Notes under the pieces: generated by a model
Seen by the model: only the letters and a program-made list of their open reading frames with translations
Databases searched by the model: none
Told to the model about the DNA's origin: nothing
Translations under genes and position numbers: made by a program
Assembly (NCBI GenBank): GCA_033296885.1
Contig: MU863875.1
Span: 558,001-622,000, forward strand
Direction of reading: 5' to 3'
Length of the DNA: 64,000 nucleotides
Source of the DNA: Triangularia verruculosa
Lineage: Eukaryota; Ascomycota; Sordariomycetes; Sordariales; Podosporaceae
Shown: positions 32,126-42,831 of the stretch, piece after piece
How the letters are laid out: each line of letters opens with the position of its first letter
How positions within the stretch are numbered: the stretch's first letter is position 1

Positions 32126-35100
32126 GAGGTGAACATCTGGTGGTGGTGGTGGTGGTGGGGGAAGGAAAAAGGTACGAGGGGAGGGAGAATGGTCCGGCTT
32201 GGGGTGGATGGAGTGGTTGTGGTAGATTTCCATCTGTGACGGGACGGGAAAGGTTTGGTGCTTTTCGGGAAACCTGACGCTACTCCGCTGGGCTGATCCC
32301 CTGGGTGGGCTGATAGTGCGGACAGTGAATGTTGGCACTGTGTGTAGATACAAGGGCGGGAGAACGGCACCCAAGGCACCCAAAGTCGCAAACGGCTGTC
32401 GGGGAGATGCAGATGGTACCTGATGACCTCTCCCAAAAGAATACATAAACAAGAGAAGTTTCAAAATGATGTATCCGGTGCAGGCCTCGGACGCAAAGGC
32501 GGGAAAAGTGGCTATTTTGTCTGTGGCGGATCCAGTTCCACCGTTAGCGCATGGCCCTGTCCCCATAGCAGGCATTGGCCTGAAGGGCCTGAAGGGCCCG
32601 AACTCGGCAGCACGTTTTCAGTGCGTCTTCTTCCATAGGGTCTTTTGGTGAAATGGATTCTTGACTACTAGGTATGGATAGACCACACTACCGATTCACA
32701 GCAACACGGAGTCCGGAGTATATACACGAGTGGCTGTAAAATAAACATGCACTGACGTCGTTGTCCAACAGCATCACGAAAGGCCCCAAGCTTCTTGCTC
32801 CTTCGAGAATGGCCTCATGCAGCTCTTCGGGTCCGCAACCTAATTAACCCACGCGGTGCCTGCTTGGCCCGCATCTAGGGAGCCAGTGCTCACAAGGCAG
32901 TCCCGAACCCATCGCAGCGGTGCGTCTGGGGCTCCTCTGGGGTTGATTCTCCAAGGCTACTGCATAATCTCACTCTACAACTCTATAGATTCTACACGTG
33001 TAGAGATGCCTCTCCACCCCCAGGCCTCAGCTGATAAGCCGTCCGTCGACACTCTCTCTTACACTGTCAAGGGAAGCAATCCATTGGCAGCTGTTACGCA
33101 ATCGAATCATGGCCCAAGGTTCCGCTGCCTTGCTTGGGGTCCACAGCGGTTTTTTATTATCCAGATATCGCCAGGCGCATCACTGATGCAGCAAACTCGC
33201 AGATCACCTCACCTCAGATAATGTGAGCCAGAAAACCAGATAGCCACTGATAGCTCACGGCCCCGGGCGGCCTCACAATCACCGACCTCGCATATCACTT
33301 ATCATCTGTGCTACCCTCCTACAGCAGCCCTTCACCCAGCCGAGCCGATACACGGAGATAATGGGAAACAGTAACAGTCGCATGCGGAGTCACTTCTGGG
33401 GTCATATTCATATCGCTAATCGCTTGACAGACACAAGATATCGAATGCCTATCACCCCCCGTCGTGCTCTGGCCCTGTGGATGGACGTGGCTGCGCTTCG
33501 CATCTTTTGCCCGACATCGTGTCCCTGCAACAAGCCTCGCAGCCCAAAGTGTCCCAAAATGGCCAATCAAGCCGCAACATGGGAAACGTGCTCTCCACCG
33601 CCCGCGAGACAAGTCCACGGATCCCAGTCTCCTCCGTTGCATCTATACAACAATCTACCGCTGGATGCGCGGCGGCACAGTGCCCGCTTGTGCCGTCAAC
33701 TTAAGCCCAGTCCGAACCTCCGCTGGAAGCCTTCCGATTATAGACCTGTTTGGACCGGACTGTTTGGCATTGGGTTCGGGCTATTTTGGCTTGCGTCACT
33801 GCCATCGAGATTTGCCAAGCCTCAGGGGTCAAAGTAATCTCGATTTCACACCTACGACGAGCATCTCTGTCATGGTTCCATGGTAAGGCCTCGAAAACTC
33901 TCCGAAGGATTTTCTGTGTGAGCCAAACCCGTCGAGGATCTGGTCAACGAGGTGAATTGTCACCAATGGCACGTCGTCCCTGAGGCTCTTACTATCAGGA
34001 CCCTCCCCCTCTTATTCTCACATGCAGAGTAACCCCCCATCGGCCATCCGGAACTCTTTCGTGATCCTTACTCCCAGTCTTCGAAAAGAACGCCCCAAAG
34101 GAAACGCCGCGTTCCACCGCAGGCCGAAGGAATTCCACCGGGAGCTGACAGGGAGATACTTTCATCAAGCCAAGTGACACGACAGATTAGAGGCAAGACA
34201 TTATGAGAATGTTATCTTCCCCCATTGGAGTAATAACCGGACGGACCCTGAGGTTGGAGTTTCAGACGGGGAATTGTCCAACGAGATGTGCCGGATGGCC
34301 CATGTGCGCATCACACCACCACCACCAAGCCTGTCAATCGTATCGTGGCTTTATCGGCTATCATGTCGTGCAAGATTGAGACATACCGCCTTGGCTAGAT
34401 GCTGCATGTCTGGGATGGATCGGTTGGTAGTGTATCCTCCTAACCAGGGGGGACTTTTGACCGCCGGTTGAGATTTTCCTGAGGCTGTCTCATGGATTCA
34501 GGGGATGTGGTTCGAATGAGACACCAACGGGAGGACGTTGCTGGTCCACATGGTGAATATCAGGTATCTTGTAAGTTTGCTATCAAGTAAGAGGAGTAAG
34601 TCTAGCCGGTGTGGAAAATCTGCCATCATGCTGTCCTCCATGCTGGCACCTATCCACGGAGCAAACCTCCGGGCCCAGTCTCAACCCAACTCAGCCCAAT
34701 ACAACTCGGCAGTGATGCTGGCAGCTTTCCTGCCATGGAAGAGAAGTCTTGACACCAAGTTTGTTGCTCCTCATCCGCACCAAGGACCCAGTCGAGCGTC
34801 ACGCTGTCCTGGGGTGTTTCTAACACTACCTAGACAGAGGGCATGTTTGACGATGGTGGTCTCCACAAGACACACAATTAAGCTCATTTTACCTAACTAC
34901 CTAAGGAGATCGTTCTCTACGATTGATGAGGTGGAATCTATTGATGAGTAGGGAGATGGTAATCAACGCGCTGGCTGCCTAAGGTAGGCACCAAAAATAA
35001 ACTCGATTCAAAAGTTCCCAGAGCAATTTTCCTCTTGATATCCTCGAGGAACAAGAACTTTTGCATGTAGAAATGAATGAACACTGTCTAGTTGCCGCCG

Positions 35101-35569
35101 TAAACTTCCCCCATCATCATCACAGGAGCTGCTTGCTCGCCGAAAGACCCCCTTCGCGGAAAAGGAATCAAGCCAGCAACAGAAGCCCCCTTTCGTTCCC
35201 TTAGTATTCGGTACCTCCACCCTCTCTGCTTAAGGCGCCTGATTCAGGAGACTACATGGCAAGAAAAATAAAGGCTGAATCTGGTCCCACGAAAATGGTG
35301 GAAAGATTGAACAAGAAACAACAAGATTCTTTTTTAAAAAAAGGGTTCTCACAAATTTCCACCCTCAACCACATTTACTCACACCAAAGACATATATCTG
35401 CTGCCTCCTCATATGCATGACATGTTTGATCTGTAATTCTTTATATAAACCCTATACTTATCTATCAACACTCACACTCAAACCCTCCCTCAACCAGCTC
35501 ATCTCAGTGTAGGTACAAAAGCCCCCCCCCATTAAACGCCCCTTTTTCATACAACACCCATCCCCCCTA
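32126..35569. other. Gene-free region upstream of kcs1
   Basis: About 3 kb beyond the open kcs1 frame. Scattered frames (the longest 158 codons at 33361-33837) lack recognisable sequence or splice support. Contains a 14-bp CACGTG palindrome at 32991. The right end is the 3' region of the 35570-37447 gene. Confidence 0.5.
32991..33004. promoter_or_regulatory. 14-bp palindrome TCTACACGTGTAGA
   Basis: Perfect palindrome around CACGTG, 416-866 bp upstream of possible kcs1 starts. Its inner 12-mer is identical to the palindrome at 10097. Confidence 0.45.
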
Positions 35570-37447
35570 TCACGAATCCCTCTTCTTCTCACTCCCCATC
35601 CCCCCGACATACCTCCTCTCCTCCCCCTCCCACCTCCTCCTCTCCACCGTCCCCCTCCCCAACCAAGCCCTCACGAACCGCCACGCCTCCCCATCCGCCA
35701 GATTCCACGCCTCCACCGCCTCCTTGATCACCTTTTTTTCCCCTGTCAACCTCTCCTTCTTCTCATTAATCACCACCTTCACCTTCTCCAACAACCTCTC
35801 TTCCATCGCCAACTCCCTCTCCTCCGGGATCGGCCCATACTTCTTGTCATGCATCGGCGGCAGTCCATCTCTCCCTTCTTCGTTCGGGTACGACGCCTCG
35901 GAAGGGATCTCAAGCCCGAAAATCCACTCCAGGTCCGAGTTGGACAGAAAAAAAGGGTTTTCGGCCGGCAACCAGAGGGAAGAAGCGGAGGTGGGGTCGG
36001 AAGCGACGATTTCCTTGAATTTTACCACGCGAGGGGCCGCGGGGATGCCCTTGGGGGAGATGCTTGTTGTGAGATCGTAGATCCAGGGGTCGCGGTCCGT
36101 GTGCCGGCGGATGAAGGAGATGGTGAGGTCCGAGTTGAGGGAGGAGAGGGTGAGCATTGTCAGGGGGTGTGGGACTGTGCCGATGGTGAAGATCTCTGAC
36201 GTGTTGACGTAGTGCGCTGGGGTTGTGACCGGAAGGGGATGGCTGTCGTCGCAAGGGGTGCATTTCGGCATGTTTGGCGGGCAGGTGTTGGGCAGAGGAG
36301 ACTCTGGACAGTGGGAGAGGCGCTGGGCGAGTTTGTATGCCGGCTTGATGAGGTGAGTGGTGTGGTGAGGCAGTGGTTTCACCACGGAGATGCCCTTGTG
36401 ATAGGTATTCTGCCAGGCGAGGTGGAGGTGGGCGTTGATGAGCTGGTTGAGCTTCTTCATACCCGAGACTCGGTTGGTGGTGATTTCCTCCCCAATCTTG
36501 GAGTACTTCGTCTCGATATTGCGAGCAGAGTAGAAAGCCAATGCCTTGGGGTTGCTGTCCACGGTAAAGGGGTCCTCGGATTTGTCTGGAATAGCAGCCA
36601 ACAACCCCTTAACCACGTCAACATGAGGACCAGCCATAGCAAGCTTGATAGCCGCCTCAACCTCGGCCTTGGGGCCAACAAACAACCCGTCATCCAGACC
36701 ATTCCACCTCGTCAAAGAAGGAAACTCTCCGCGGCGAAGGTAAGTCAGCAACGGGTCATCGTACGCTCCCATGGGAAACAGTAGGTAATGCGCCAGCAAC
36801 CCCCCACCCATATTATCCCACGCCAGCCACCTCATCAAATCCGTCGTCAAGGCCTCCGTCATGCCCTCCACCTTCTGCAGCTCCTCATACAGCGGATTAT
36901 TCATCGCCTCGGCCGGGCTCAAAATCGTCGGCTGGAACCCCTTCGCCCACCACGCCCTCCTCCACGCAAGCAGTAAGTCACTCTCCACCTCCTTGTTCGC
37001 CTTGTCCTTCTCAACCGTGGTATCATAATAGCAATAAATCGGCGTCCTCTTGTTCAACATCGGCAGCACAGCCCTGTTCTCATCCAGCGTAATCGAGCTG
37101 CTGAACGGCATCGTAAGCCACCTCCAGTCCGCGTACCACGACGACTCGCCATCGGTGTCGTTCTTTTGTCTCGGCGGAGGATGCGACGGTTGCTTGAACG
37201 GGTTCAACTTCTTCAGCCATGGGCTCTTGAGGGATTTCGGAAACCCGAACTTATGGCCTGCTGACTTCGTATTTGTGTCTGTCGCAGTTTTTCCAATTCC
37301 CGTCGTCGCCACTGGTACATCGCTGCTGGGGAAGCTGAAGAGCAAGCTGAAGAGGGCGAAGAGGCCGAGGCAGACGAAGATGAGCGAAATGTGTCGAGAT
37401 CCCAGCCGGGGAACTGGTCGCCCAAAGACGACGTATTGTCGAGGCAT
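35570..37447 (-). CDS. Type II membrane protein of unknown function
   Basis: A single exon of 625 residues starting MPRQYVVFGRP. One membrane anchor at about 20-42 (HISLIFVCLGLFALFSLLF) after a short basic N-terminus predicts a luminal C-terminal body. Conserved-looking blocks include RTPIYCYYDTTV, LLLAWRRAWWAKGFQPTIL, DLMRWLAWDNMGGGLLAHYL and a Cys-rich segment (CPESPLPNTCPPNMPKCTPC). The tail is Lys/Glu-rich and helical. The layout (short cytosolic tail, single anchor, large luminal domain with Trp-rich blocks) is what Golgi or ER glycosyltransferases look like, but I cannot assign a family and see no unambiguous DXD motif. It carries a telomere-like box 406 bp upstream. Confidence 0.8.
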   Translation of the reverse strand: MPRQYVVFGRPVPRLGSRHISLIFVCLGLFALFSLLFSFPSSDVPVATTGIGKTATDTNTKSAGHKFGFPKSLKSPWLKKLNPFKQPSHPPPRQKNDTDGESSWYADWRWLTMPFSSSITLDENRAVLPMLNKRTPIYCYYDTTVEKDKANKEVESDLLLAWRRAWWAKGFQPTILSPAEAMNNPLYEELQKVEGMTEALTTDLMRWLAWDNMGGGLLAHYLLFPMGAYDDPLLTYLRRGEFPSLTRWNGLDDGLFVGPKAEVEAAIKLAMAGPHVDVVKGLLAAIPDKSEDPFTVDSNPKALAFYSARNIETKYSKIGEEITTNRVSGMKKLNQLINAHLHLAWQNTYHKGISVVKPLPHHTTHLIKPAYKLAQRLSHCPESPLPNTCPPNMPKCTPCDDSHPLPVTTPAHYVNTSEIFTIGTVPHPLTMLTLSSLNSDLTISFIRRHTDRDPWIYDLTTSISPKGIPAAPRVVKFKEIVASDPTSASSLWLPAENPFFLSNSDLEWIFGLEIPSEASYPNEEGRDGLPPMHDKKYGPIPEERELAMEERLLEKVKVVINEKKERLTGEKKVIKEAVEAWNLADGEAWRFVRAWLGRGTVERRRWEGEERRYVGGMGSEKKRDS

Positions 37448-37944
37448 GTCGAAAGCGTTTTGTATCTATTCGAAGCGTAGCGTGTGTCGTGAGAATGGTA
37501 ATAGGTCCGTCTGTGGCCCGTAGGCTTCTAGTTGGCGGTGGTGGAGGCGCAAACGAGCGGAAAGGTTGGTCAACCAACTACAAGAAAGATACACATTGAA
37601 GGTTGAAGAAGTATTAGCAAGGTAACACAAGATCAGTGCATTGCGTTTGAATAGAAGATACTGTATCGCCCACTCGGCCCAACAGTCGTTCTGCGTCGAC
37701 AGTCAGCAACCATTAAACCTGGCTCAGGAGGTTTGTTGGATATCGATAAGAGAAGACCCAAGAGTCCAAGACACGCGGGCGCGACATTTCGTTTTAGCAG
37801 GGGTACGGATACTCCACGACCCCACACAGGCCAGAACCCCTGAAGAAACGCTGGGTTAGGGTTTGCCTGGGATATATCTCCAGGCCATCTTGCAATTCAA
37901 TTCAAGTCAATCAATAAGGTATACTACACAATTCAATGGGTATC
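37448..37944. other. Promoter of the type II membrane protein gene
   Basis: 497 bp between the ATG at 37447 (-) and the abp2 stop at 37945 (-). Contains the telomere-like box at 37853. No gene. Confidence 0.6.
37853..37864 (-). promoter_or_regulatory. Telomere-like box (AAACCCTAACCC on gene strand)
   Basis: Identical 12-mer and same orientation relative to the gene as at 17772. It lies 406-417 bp upstream of the 37447 start. Confidence 0.4.
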
Positions 37945-39954
37945 TTATTCCATCTCCCTCACCATATCAAGCATCCTCTTCCTGAAGCCCATGCTCTCCT
38001 CCTCCTTTTTTCTAAAAGCAACCATCAGCTCCTTGTATTTTTGCTCCCAGTCCACCGCCCCTCCTCCTCCCTCCGTCCCATTGGACATCCCCTTCTTCTT
38101 CCAAGTCGAATGCATAACCTCCTCCTCCATGCTAAAATCCCCAATGATGCTCCCGTACCTCAGTTGCCAGTGGCTCTTGTATTTTGTCCGATCTGGCAGT
38201 TCTGCCAACCTGATCATCTTCAAGCTCTTCTTGGGCATTAGTATTCCCCCTCCAGCCAATGCACTCAGATTGATGAGAAAGTCTTGAGTGCTAGTTGCTG
38301 TGCTTCGTAGCCGGTTAAGCACTGCCTGAGTAAAAGCCCAGGCTTCATCCCCAGAGCAGGCGGGAATCTTGTTGCCCCTCGCGTCGAACCATTCGGCGTT
38401 CATGAGATCCGTCATGAAGAGGCCTTCAACCTCGGCCATGTTTGTCTTGTCCAAGGGATCATAGTTGGCAGGGTGCCTTGGTATTGGCTGCTGGCTATGT
38501 GAGACTCCTGAGTAGCTTAACCCGGGGACGGTGTGTCCTGGTTGTTGAGACTGCTGCTGTGGTTGCTGCTGCTGTGGTATTTGTTGAGGAGGCTCAGTGG
38601 TCTGCCCGTTGACCATGACGACTGGCGGTGGTGTGGCAAGCCGTACCTCACCACCTACTCTCTCCGGGACCTGAAGTGATAGCCGACTTCTCTTTGCTGG
38701 TCTCGAATGTACAGATTCGACTGGTGACGGGTGAATCGGCGATGCCTGGATTGGGCTCGGTATCGCAATCACCGGCGATGTTGTAGTGAGAGGCGATGCA
38801 GCTGGTACACCCCAATTCTTGATTGACGTCCGCGGCAGCATCACCCCGCCATTTCCAGTCAAGTTGGTGCTGCTCTCTTCCGGATTAGGAGACGCTGATT
38901 TGAAGCCACCCGGGGTAGCTGGAAATGCAGAAAATGGCCCCTCCATGTTTACAGGCCGGCTGTTTGGAGGACGACCTCTTACTTTCCCAGTCCCAGTCGC
39001 CCCGCCTCTCCTCCAGGCTGACGAGACCACCTTTGCTCCATGTCGCCTATGGGCATTCCGTCTTGATGGTGTTATGGCAGACTTTGGTTCATCTGCCCAA
39101 AATGCGGCTCTCGTGGACGGTGTGATGGCTGAATGGGGGTATGCCGTCAACGGTGTCGCCGTTAGTGGGGTCTGAACTAGATCATGCGCAAAAGTGGCGC
39201 CTGATGGGTTGAGCCTCGTCGGATCTGGTGGTGGAGGAAACACAAAAACGCTTTCTCGTCGTGCGCCAGTGAGAGGTTCTGCCGTCCATGCACCACCATT
39301 CTCTCCCTCATCCACTTGAGGTGATGGACGCGGCGATTTGCCTAGGTCGTCCTCCCCAGGTCTTCTTCTGCCTCTCTTGGGCTTGATGTGAGGTAACAAC
39401 GCCCGCAACGCCATATCGTCCTCAGCCAACACTCCTTCCCTCTCCAGCTCGGCAATCGGGACATCTTCGTCAGGTATCTCGATCCAGTAGGGTGACTCCC
39501 TTTCCATGAGATACTCAAAGAAGGCATCCACATGCATCGACTTCATCCATCGCTTTAGTCTGGCGGCATACTGCTGAATCTTTTGGCCGCTTTCACCCTC
39601 GCCAGGCGGATCAACTCCCAGCTTGATGGCTAACTCGGCCCATGTCCTGAGCTGTTTCGTGTCGAATTGCTTGATGAGGTCAAACAAGAGATATGGGCTA
39701 AAGCTCTTTCCGCCACTTTTTGGAAGTGCACGAAACGCTTCCCGGAGCGCTGTTGTGTCTGTCCCTGGCGGCACACACGGGTTGCAATGAAGAATAAAAT
39801 CGACATAAGCGTCCTCGATATTCGAGGCATTGACCTGTCTGTCTGGGAGTGGTGGGCGTGCTGCCGACGGTGAGAGAGTCGATCCCTCTTCTGAAGGGAG
39901 CATATCCGCAGGGGACTCAGTCGAGTCCTCAGTCGTCGCCATTGTGTGATCCAT
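37945..39954 (-). CDS. abp2: ARS-binding protein 2
   Basis: A single exon of 669 residues. Residues about 46-160 form the ARS-binding protein 2 domain: VDFILHCNPCVPPGTDTTAL, FRALPKSGGKSFSPYLLFDL, TWAELAIKLGVDPP, then IQQYAARLKRWMKSMHVDAF. The middle is Ser/Pro-rich with a predicted AT-hook-like RGRPPNSRP. A Gln run (QQIPQQQQPQQQSQQPGH) precedes a second ordered block (MNAEWFDARGNKIPACSGDE to the QLRYGSIIGDFS region) and a C-terminal coiled coil (YKELMVAFRKKEEESMGFRK). Family members bind autonomously replicating sequences in fission yeast and act in chromatin organisation (family knowledge). A second Met at residue 5 is an alternative start. Confidence 0.88.
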   Translation of the reverse strand: MDHTMATTEDSTESPADMLPSEEGSTLSPSAARPPLPDRQVNASNIEDAYVDFILHCNPCVPPGTDTTALREAFRALPKSGGKSFSPYLLFDLIKQFDTKQLRTWAELAIKLGVDPPGEGESGQKIQQYAARLKRWMKSMHVDAFFEYLMERESPYWIEIPDEDVPIAELEREGVLAEDDMALRALLPHIKPKRGRRRPGEDDLGKSPRPSPQVDEGENGGAWTAEPLTGARRESVFVFPPPPDPTRLNPSGATFAHDLVQTPLTATPLTAYPHSAITPSTRAAFWADEPKSAITPSRRNAHRRHGAKVVSSAWRRGGATGTGKVRGRPPNSRPVNMEGPFSAFPATPGGFKSASPNPEESSTNLTGNGGVMLPRTSIKNWGVPAASPLTTTSPVIAIPSPIQASPIHPSPVESVHSRPAKRSRLSLQVPERVGGEVRLATPPPVVMVNGQTTEPPQQIPQQQQPQQQSQQPGHTVPGLSYSGVSHSQQPIPRHPANYDPLDKTNMAEVEGLFMTDLMNAEWFDARGNKIPACSGDEAWAFTQAVLNRLRSTATSTQDFLINLSALAGGGILMPKKSLKMIRLAELPDRTKYKSHWQLRYGSIIGDFSMEEEVMHSTWKKKGMSNGTEGGGGAVDWEQKYKELMVAFRKKEEESMGFRKRMLDMVREME

Positions 39955-41421
39955 GATGTCTCAACCCTCAGCTCATCGTATGTGTCGGTAAGTTGCAAAA
40001 GAGCACCTAGGAATGCGTATAATATCAACTTGATAGGCCCTCGAAGCGGCGCATTCTCAATACGACGTAGTCCAATGCAGCTTGAACTGAGCCTCTGAAC
40101 TGCTGCAGAGCTGGAGGGGCTAATCAAATCAAAACAACAGCCTCATCTGCGCCTTATGTTGAAACGAAAAGATAATCAATCTTCTGAGAAAGTGGATAAT
40201 ATGGCGAGAAAATTGATTGGCACACGTGTAAGGGCTTCACACCACAAAGCCTCAGCTCTCACTCAGGGCTTCGCTGATGGAAAGTGAGAAGTGTTCATGA
40301 TGGAGATGATGGCGTCGTGGTCCCTGTTGAACCGCCTGGCAGGGGGCAAGCACGTTCAGCCCACCCCCGTCCCACCACACCACATTGGGATTGGCGTCCA
40401 CTGCAACGGGTCTGAAAATAGATCTGCCAAGCCTGGGGAACACCTGCGAAAGCACTGTGAGGAGGCACTGTGGTTTTCCTGTTGCACATCGTCACATGCA
40501 GCTGTCATTGGGGGCCATTTTGCTGTGGTAAGGCACCGGCAGTTATGAGATGAAGCATGCATATCATCTCGAGGTCGATAAGCTGATGGCGGCTCAAACG
40601 TGTATCTGAGGGGGTGTTTGAACCTTGCGCCTTGGGGACATCGGCCTGGGTCCATTGGCATTGGCGTCGCGTGGATGATGACTCGGTAGCCTGAGGTGCC
40701 TGATGAAGCGGGGGAGGCCAGCGTTAAAGACAGAAGAAACACAATCGCCGCAGGTAAGAATCTCTCCTAAAAAGACACGCTTCCAGAAGCTGTGAAGAAA
40801 GAATCAAGATATCGCATTAAGATCTCAAAAATCAAAAACCCTCTTTCTTATCAAAACAACCAGTCAGGCGGCTCACATTGTAATGAGATGGAGTCTCGGA
40901 CACCCCAATGCCGAATCGGGTATGGAAAAAGGAAAAAAGGACCCGAAGCAAAGCAAAGCACCAAAAAGCCCAAGGCTTTCACATGATTCCCCTTGACACC
41001 GGCCCGGCATGGAGCGGCAGTGACGTCGCCAGAGCCCGGGTCAAGCCGCCGCAGCATTACCCCAGCTCGAACTCTTGTTAGCAGAAGCACAGCGTCCCGC
41101 ATTTGATCGGACCTCGGCAGCTGCTGCTTGCTTGCTTGACATCAATTACCCATTCCAACCCGACCACGAGGGCCAAATGGAAGGGGGAATGAATGTTTTC
41201 ATGTCTTCTTGAAACAAAACTGTTTGAACTAGGCCTTCTCTTATAAAGTACTTTCCCACATATCCATCATCTGCACCCCCCTTCGCGCAGCGTGTGATTG
41301 ATTTCTCTTTGTCCATCCCTCTCATCCAAGCTACCCATCGCGCATAGCTATCGCGACCTCCTTCCTTTCTTCCATCCCTCTCACCACAACAACAACTTGA
41401 TACCCATACCCATCACCAACC
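39955..41421. other. Divergent promoter, abp2 / peroxisomal carrier
   Basis: 1467 bp. Short frames on both strands lack support. An ACACGTGT motif lies at 40221-40230, about 270 bp before abp2. No RNA gene seen. Confidence 0.5.
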
Positions 41422-42519
41422 ATGTCCGCCCAATCCAAGCCCATCCTCCCCCAGAACGACAATGTTGCCCACGCCCTCGCCGGCGCCGGAGGCGGCATTC
41501 TCTCCATGGCCCTGACGTATGTCATTTTCTCTCCTCTCTCCCTCCATTACCTCCATTAACTTTTTGTTTGAAAAGCTACCCCCTAATAACCCTCTCCACC
41601 CGCGCCCAAGTCGAATCCAAGCGCCCGGGCTCTGAAACCGCCTTCCTCGCCGCCGTCCAAAAGATCGTCGCCCGCGAGGGCATCTCGGGCCTCTACTCGG
41701 GCCTCTCCTCGGCTCTCTTCGGCATCTCCGTCACCAACTTCGTCTACTACTACTGGTACGAATGGACCCGCGCCTTCTTCGAGGCCGCCGCCGAAAAATC
41801 CGGCCGCGCCTCCAAGAAGCTCACCACCGTCGAGTCCATGATCGCCGGCGCCATCGCCGGTTCCGCCACCGTCATCCTCACCAACCCCATCTGGGTCGTC
41901 AACACCCGCATGACCACCCGCAAGGCTGCTACTTCTGAAGACAAAGACGGCGAAAAAACCGATGTCGAGGGGCAAAAGGCCAAGAACAAGAAGCCGAGCA
42001 CCATCGGGACGTTGCTTGCGCTGCTGAAGAAGGAGGGGCCCCAGGCGCTGTTCAGCGGGGTGGTGCCGGCGTTGGTGCTGGTGATCAACCCGATTTTGCA
42101 GTACACCTTGTTTGAGCAGATGAAGAACACGGTGGAGAAGAAGAGGAGGATCACCCCGGGTGTCGCGTTTGTGCTGGGCGCGCTGGGCAAGTTGTTTGCT
42201 ACCTCGGTGACGTATCCGTACATCACGGTCAAGAGCCAGATGCATGTGGAGGGGGGCAAGAAGGAGGGCGTGACCGAGGCGCTGAAGAGGGTGGTCAGGG
42301 AGGAGGGGTATGCCGGTCTTTACAAGGGTGAGTTGACACCTTTTTGATGAATGATATGGGGAAAATGATTGCAAGGTGACTGACAAGTGAAAAACAGGCA
42401 TCGGTCCCAAGGTCAGCCAGAGCGTCATCACCGCGGCGTGCTTGTTCGCGCTCAAGGACGTTCTCTACGAGTACTCTGTCCGTCTCAGAGGCTCCATGGC
42501 GAGAAAGGCCATTGCCTAA
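41422..42519 (+). CDS. Peroxisomal adenine-nucleotide/CoA carrier, PMP47/ANT1 type
   Basis: Three exons, 41422-41516, 41576-42327 and 42398-42519, 322 residues. Introns: 41517-41575 (GTATGT, branch ATTAAC, AAAAG) and 42328-42397 (GTGAGT, branch ACTGAC, ACAG). Three mitochondrial-carrier repeats are visible. The signature loops are degenerate in the way of the peroxisomal branch: YPLITLSTR, NPIWVVNTR and YPYITVKSQ in place of PxDxxKxR. Also typical are GLYSGLSSALFGISVTNFVY and GPKVSQSVITAACLFALKDV. A Lys-rich insert (TSEDKDGEKTDVEGQKAKNK) lies between repeats 2 and 3. Relatives in the peroxisomal membrane import ATP or exchange CoA and nucleotides for fatty-acid activation (family knowledge). 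The exact substrate cannot be read from sequence. Confidence 0.9.
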
Positions 42520-42831
42520 ATTGACCCTCACCACATGACACTATAACGGATTTGACACAAAACATGGACAGAACATTTCTATGGTTGTACAAACCATTTG
42601 GAAACAGATATCACACCATCTGCGGATGACAACGTTGGAAAAAAGGATGCTGTTGACAGCATACCTTGTTGAGTTACGAGGGATTTTGTACATATATTTG
42701 AAGACTACGTGTAACGCTACCATTAGTACAAGAGCAAGAAAAGAGACGCTATTTTGAACCCTTTTTACTGGATTCATCCCCATCCAAATGTCTACCTCAT
42801 AATGCACCAAATCCAAAATCTATCCCTCCCT
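42520..42831. other. Convergent 3' region
   Basis: 312 bp between the stops of the carrier (+) and naa35 (-). No gene. Confidence 0.6.

Noticed and set aside
33361..33837. 158-codon frame in the kcs1 upstream region
   Set aside because: No family resemblance, overlaps other frames of similar length, no splice signals tying it to further exons. Cannot be excluded without expression data.
34499..34517. T-loop-like GGTTCGAATG
   Set aside because: Flanking bases do not pair; no cloverleaf can be drawn.
37851..37866. Possible telomere fragment
   Set aside because: Only about two repeat units are present; more likely a promoter motif than an interstitial telomere.
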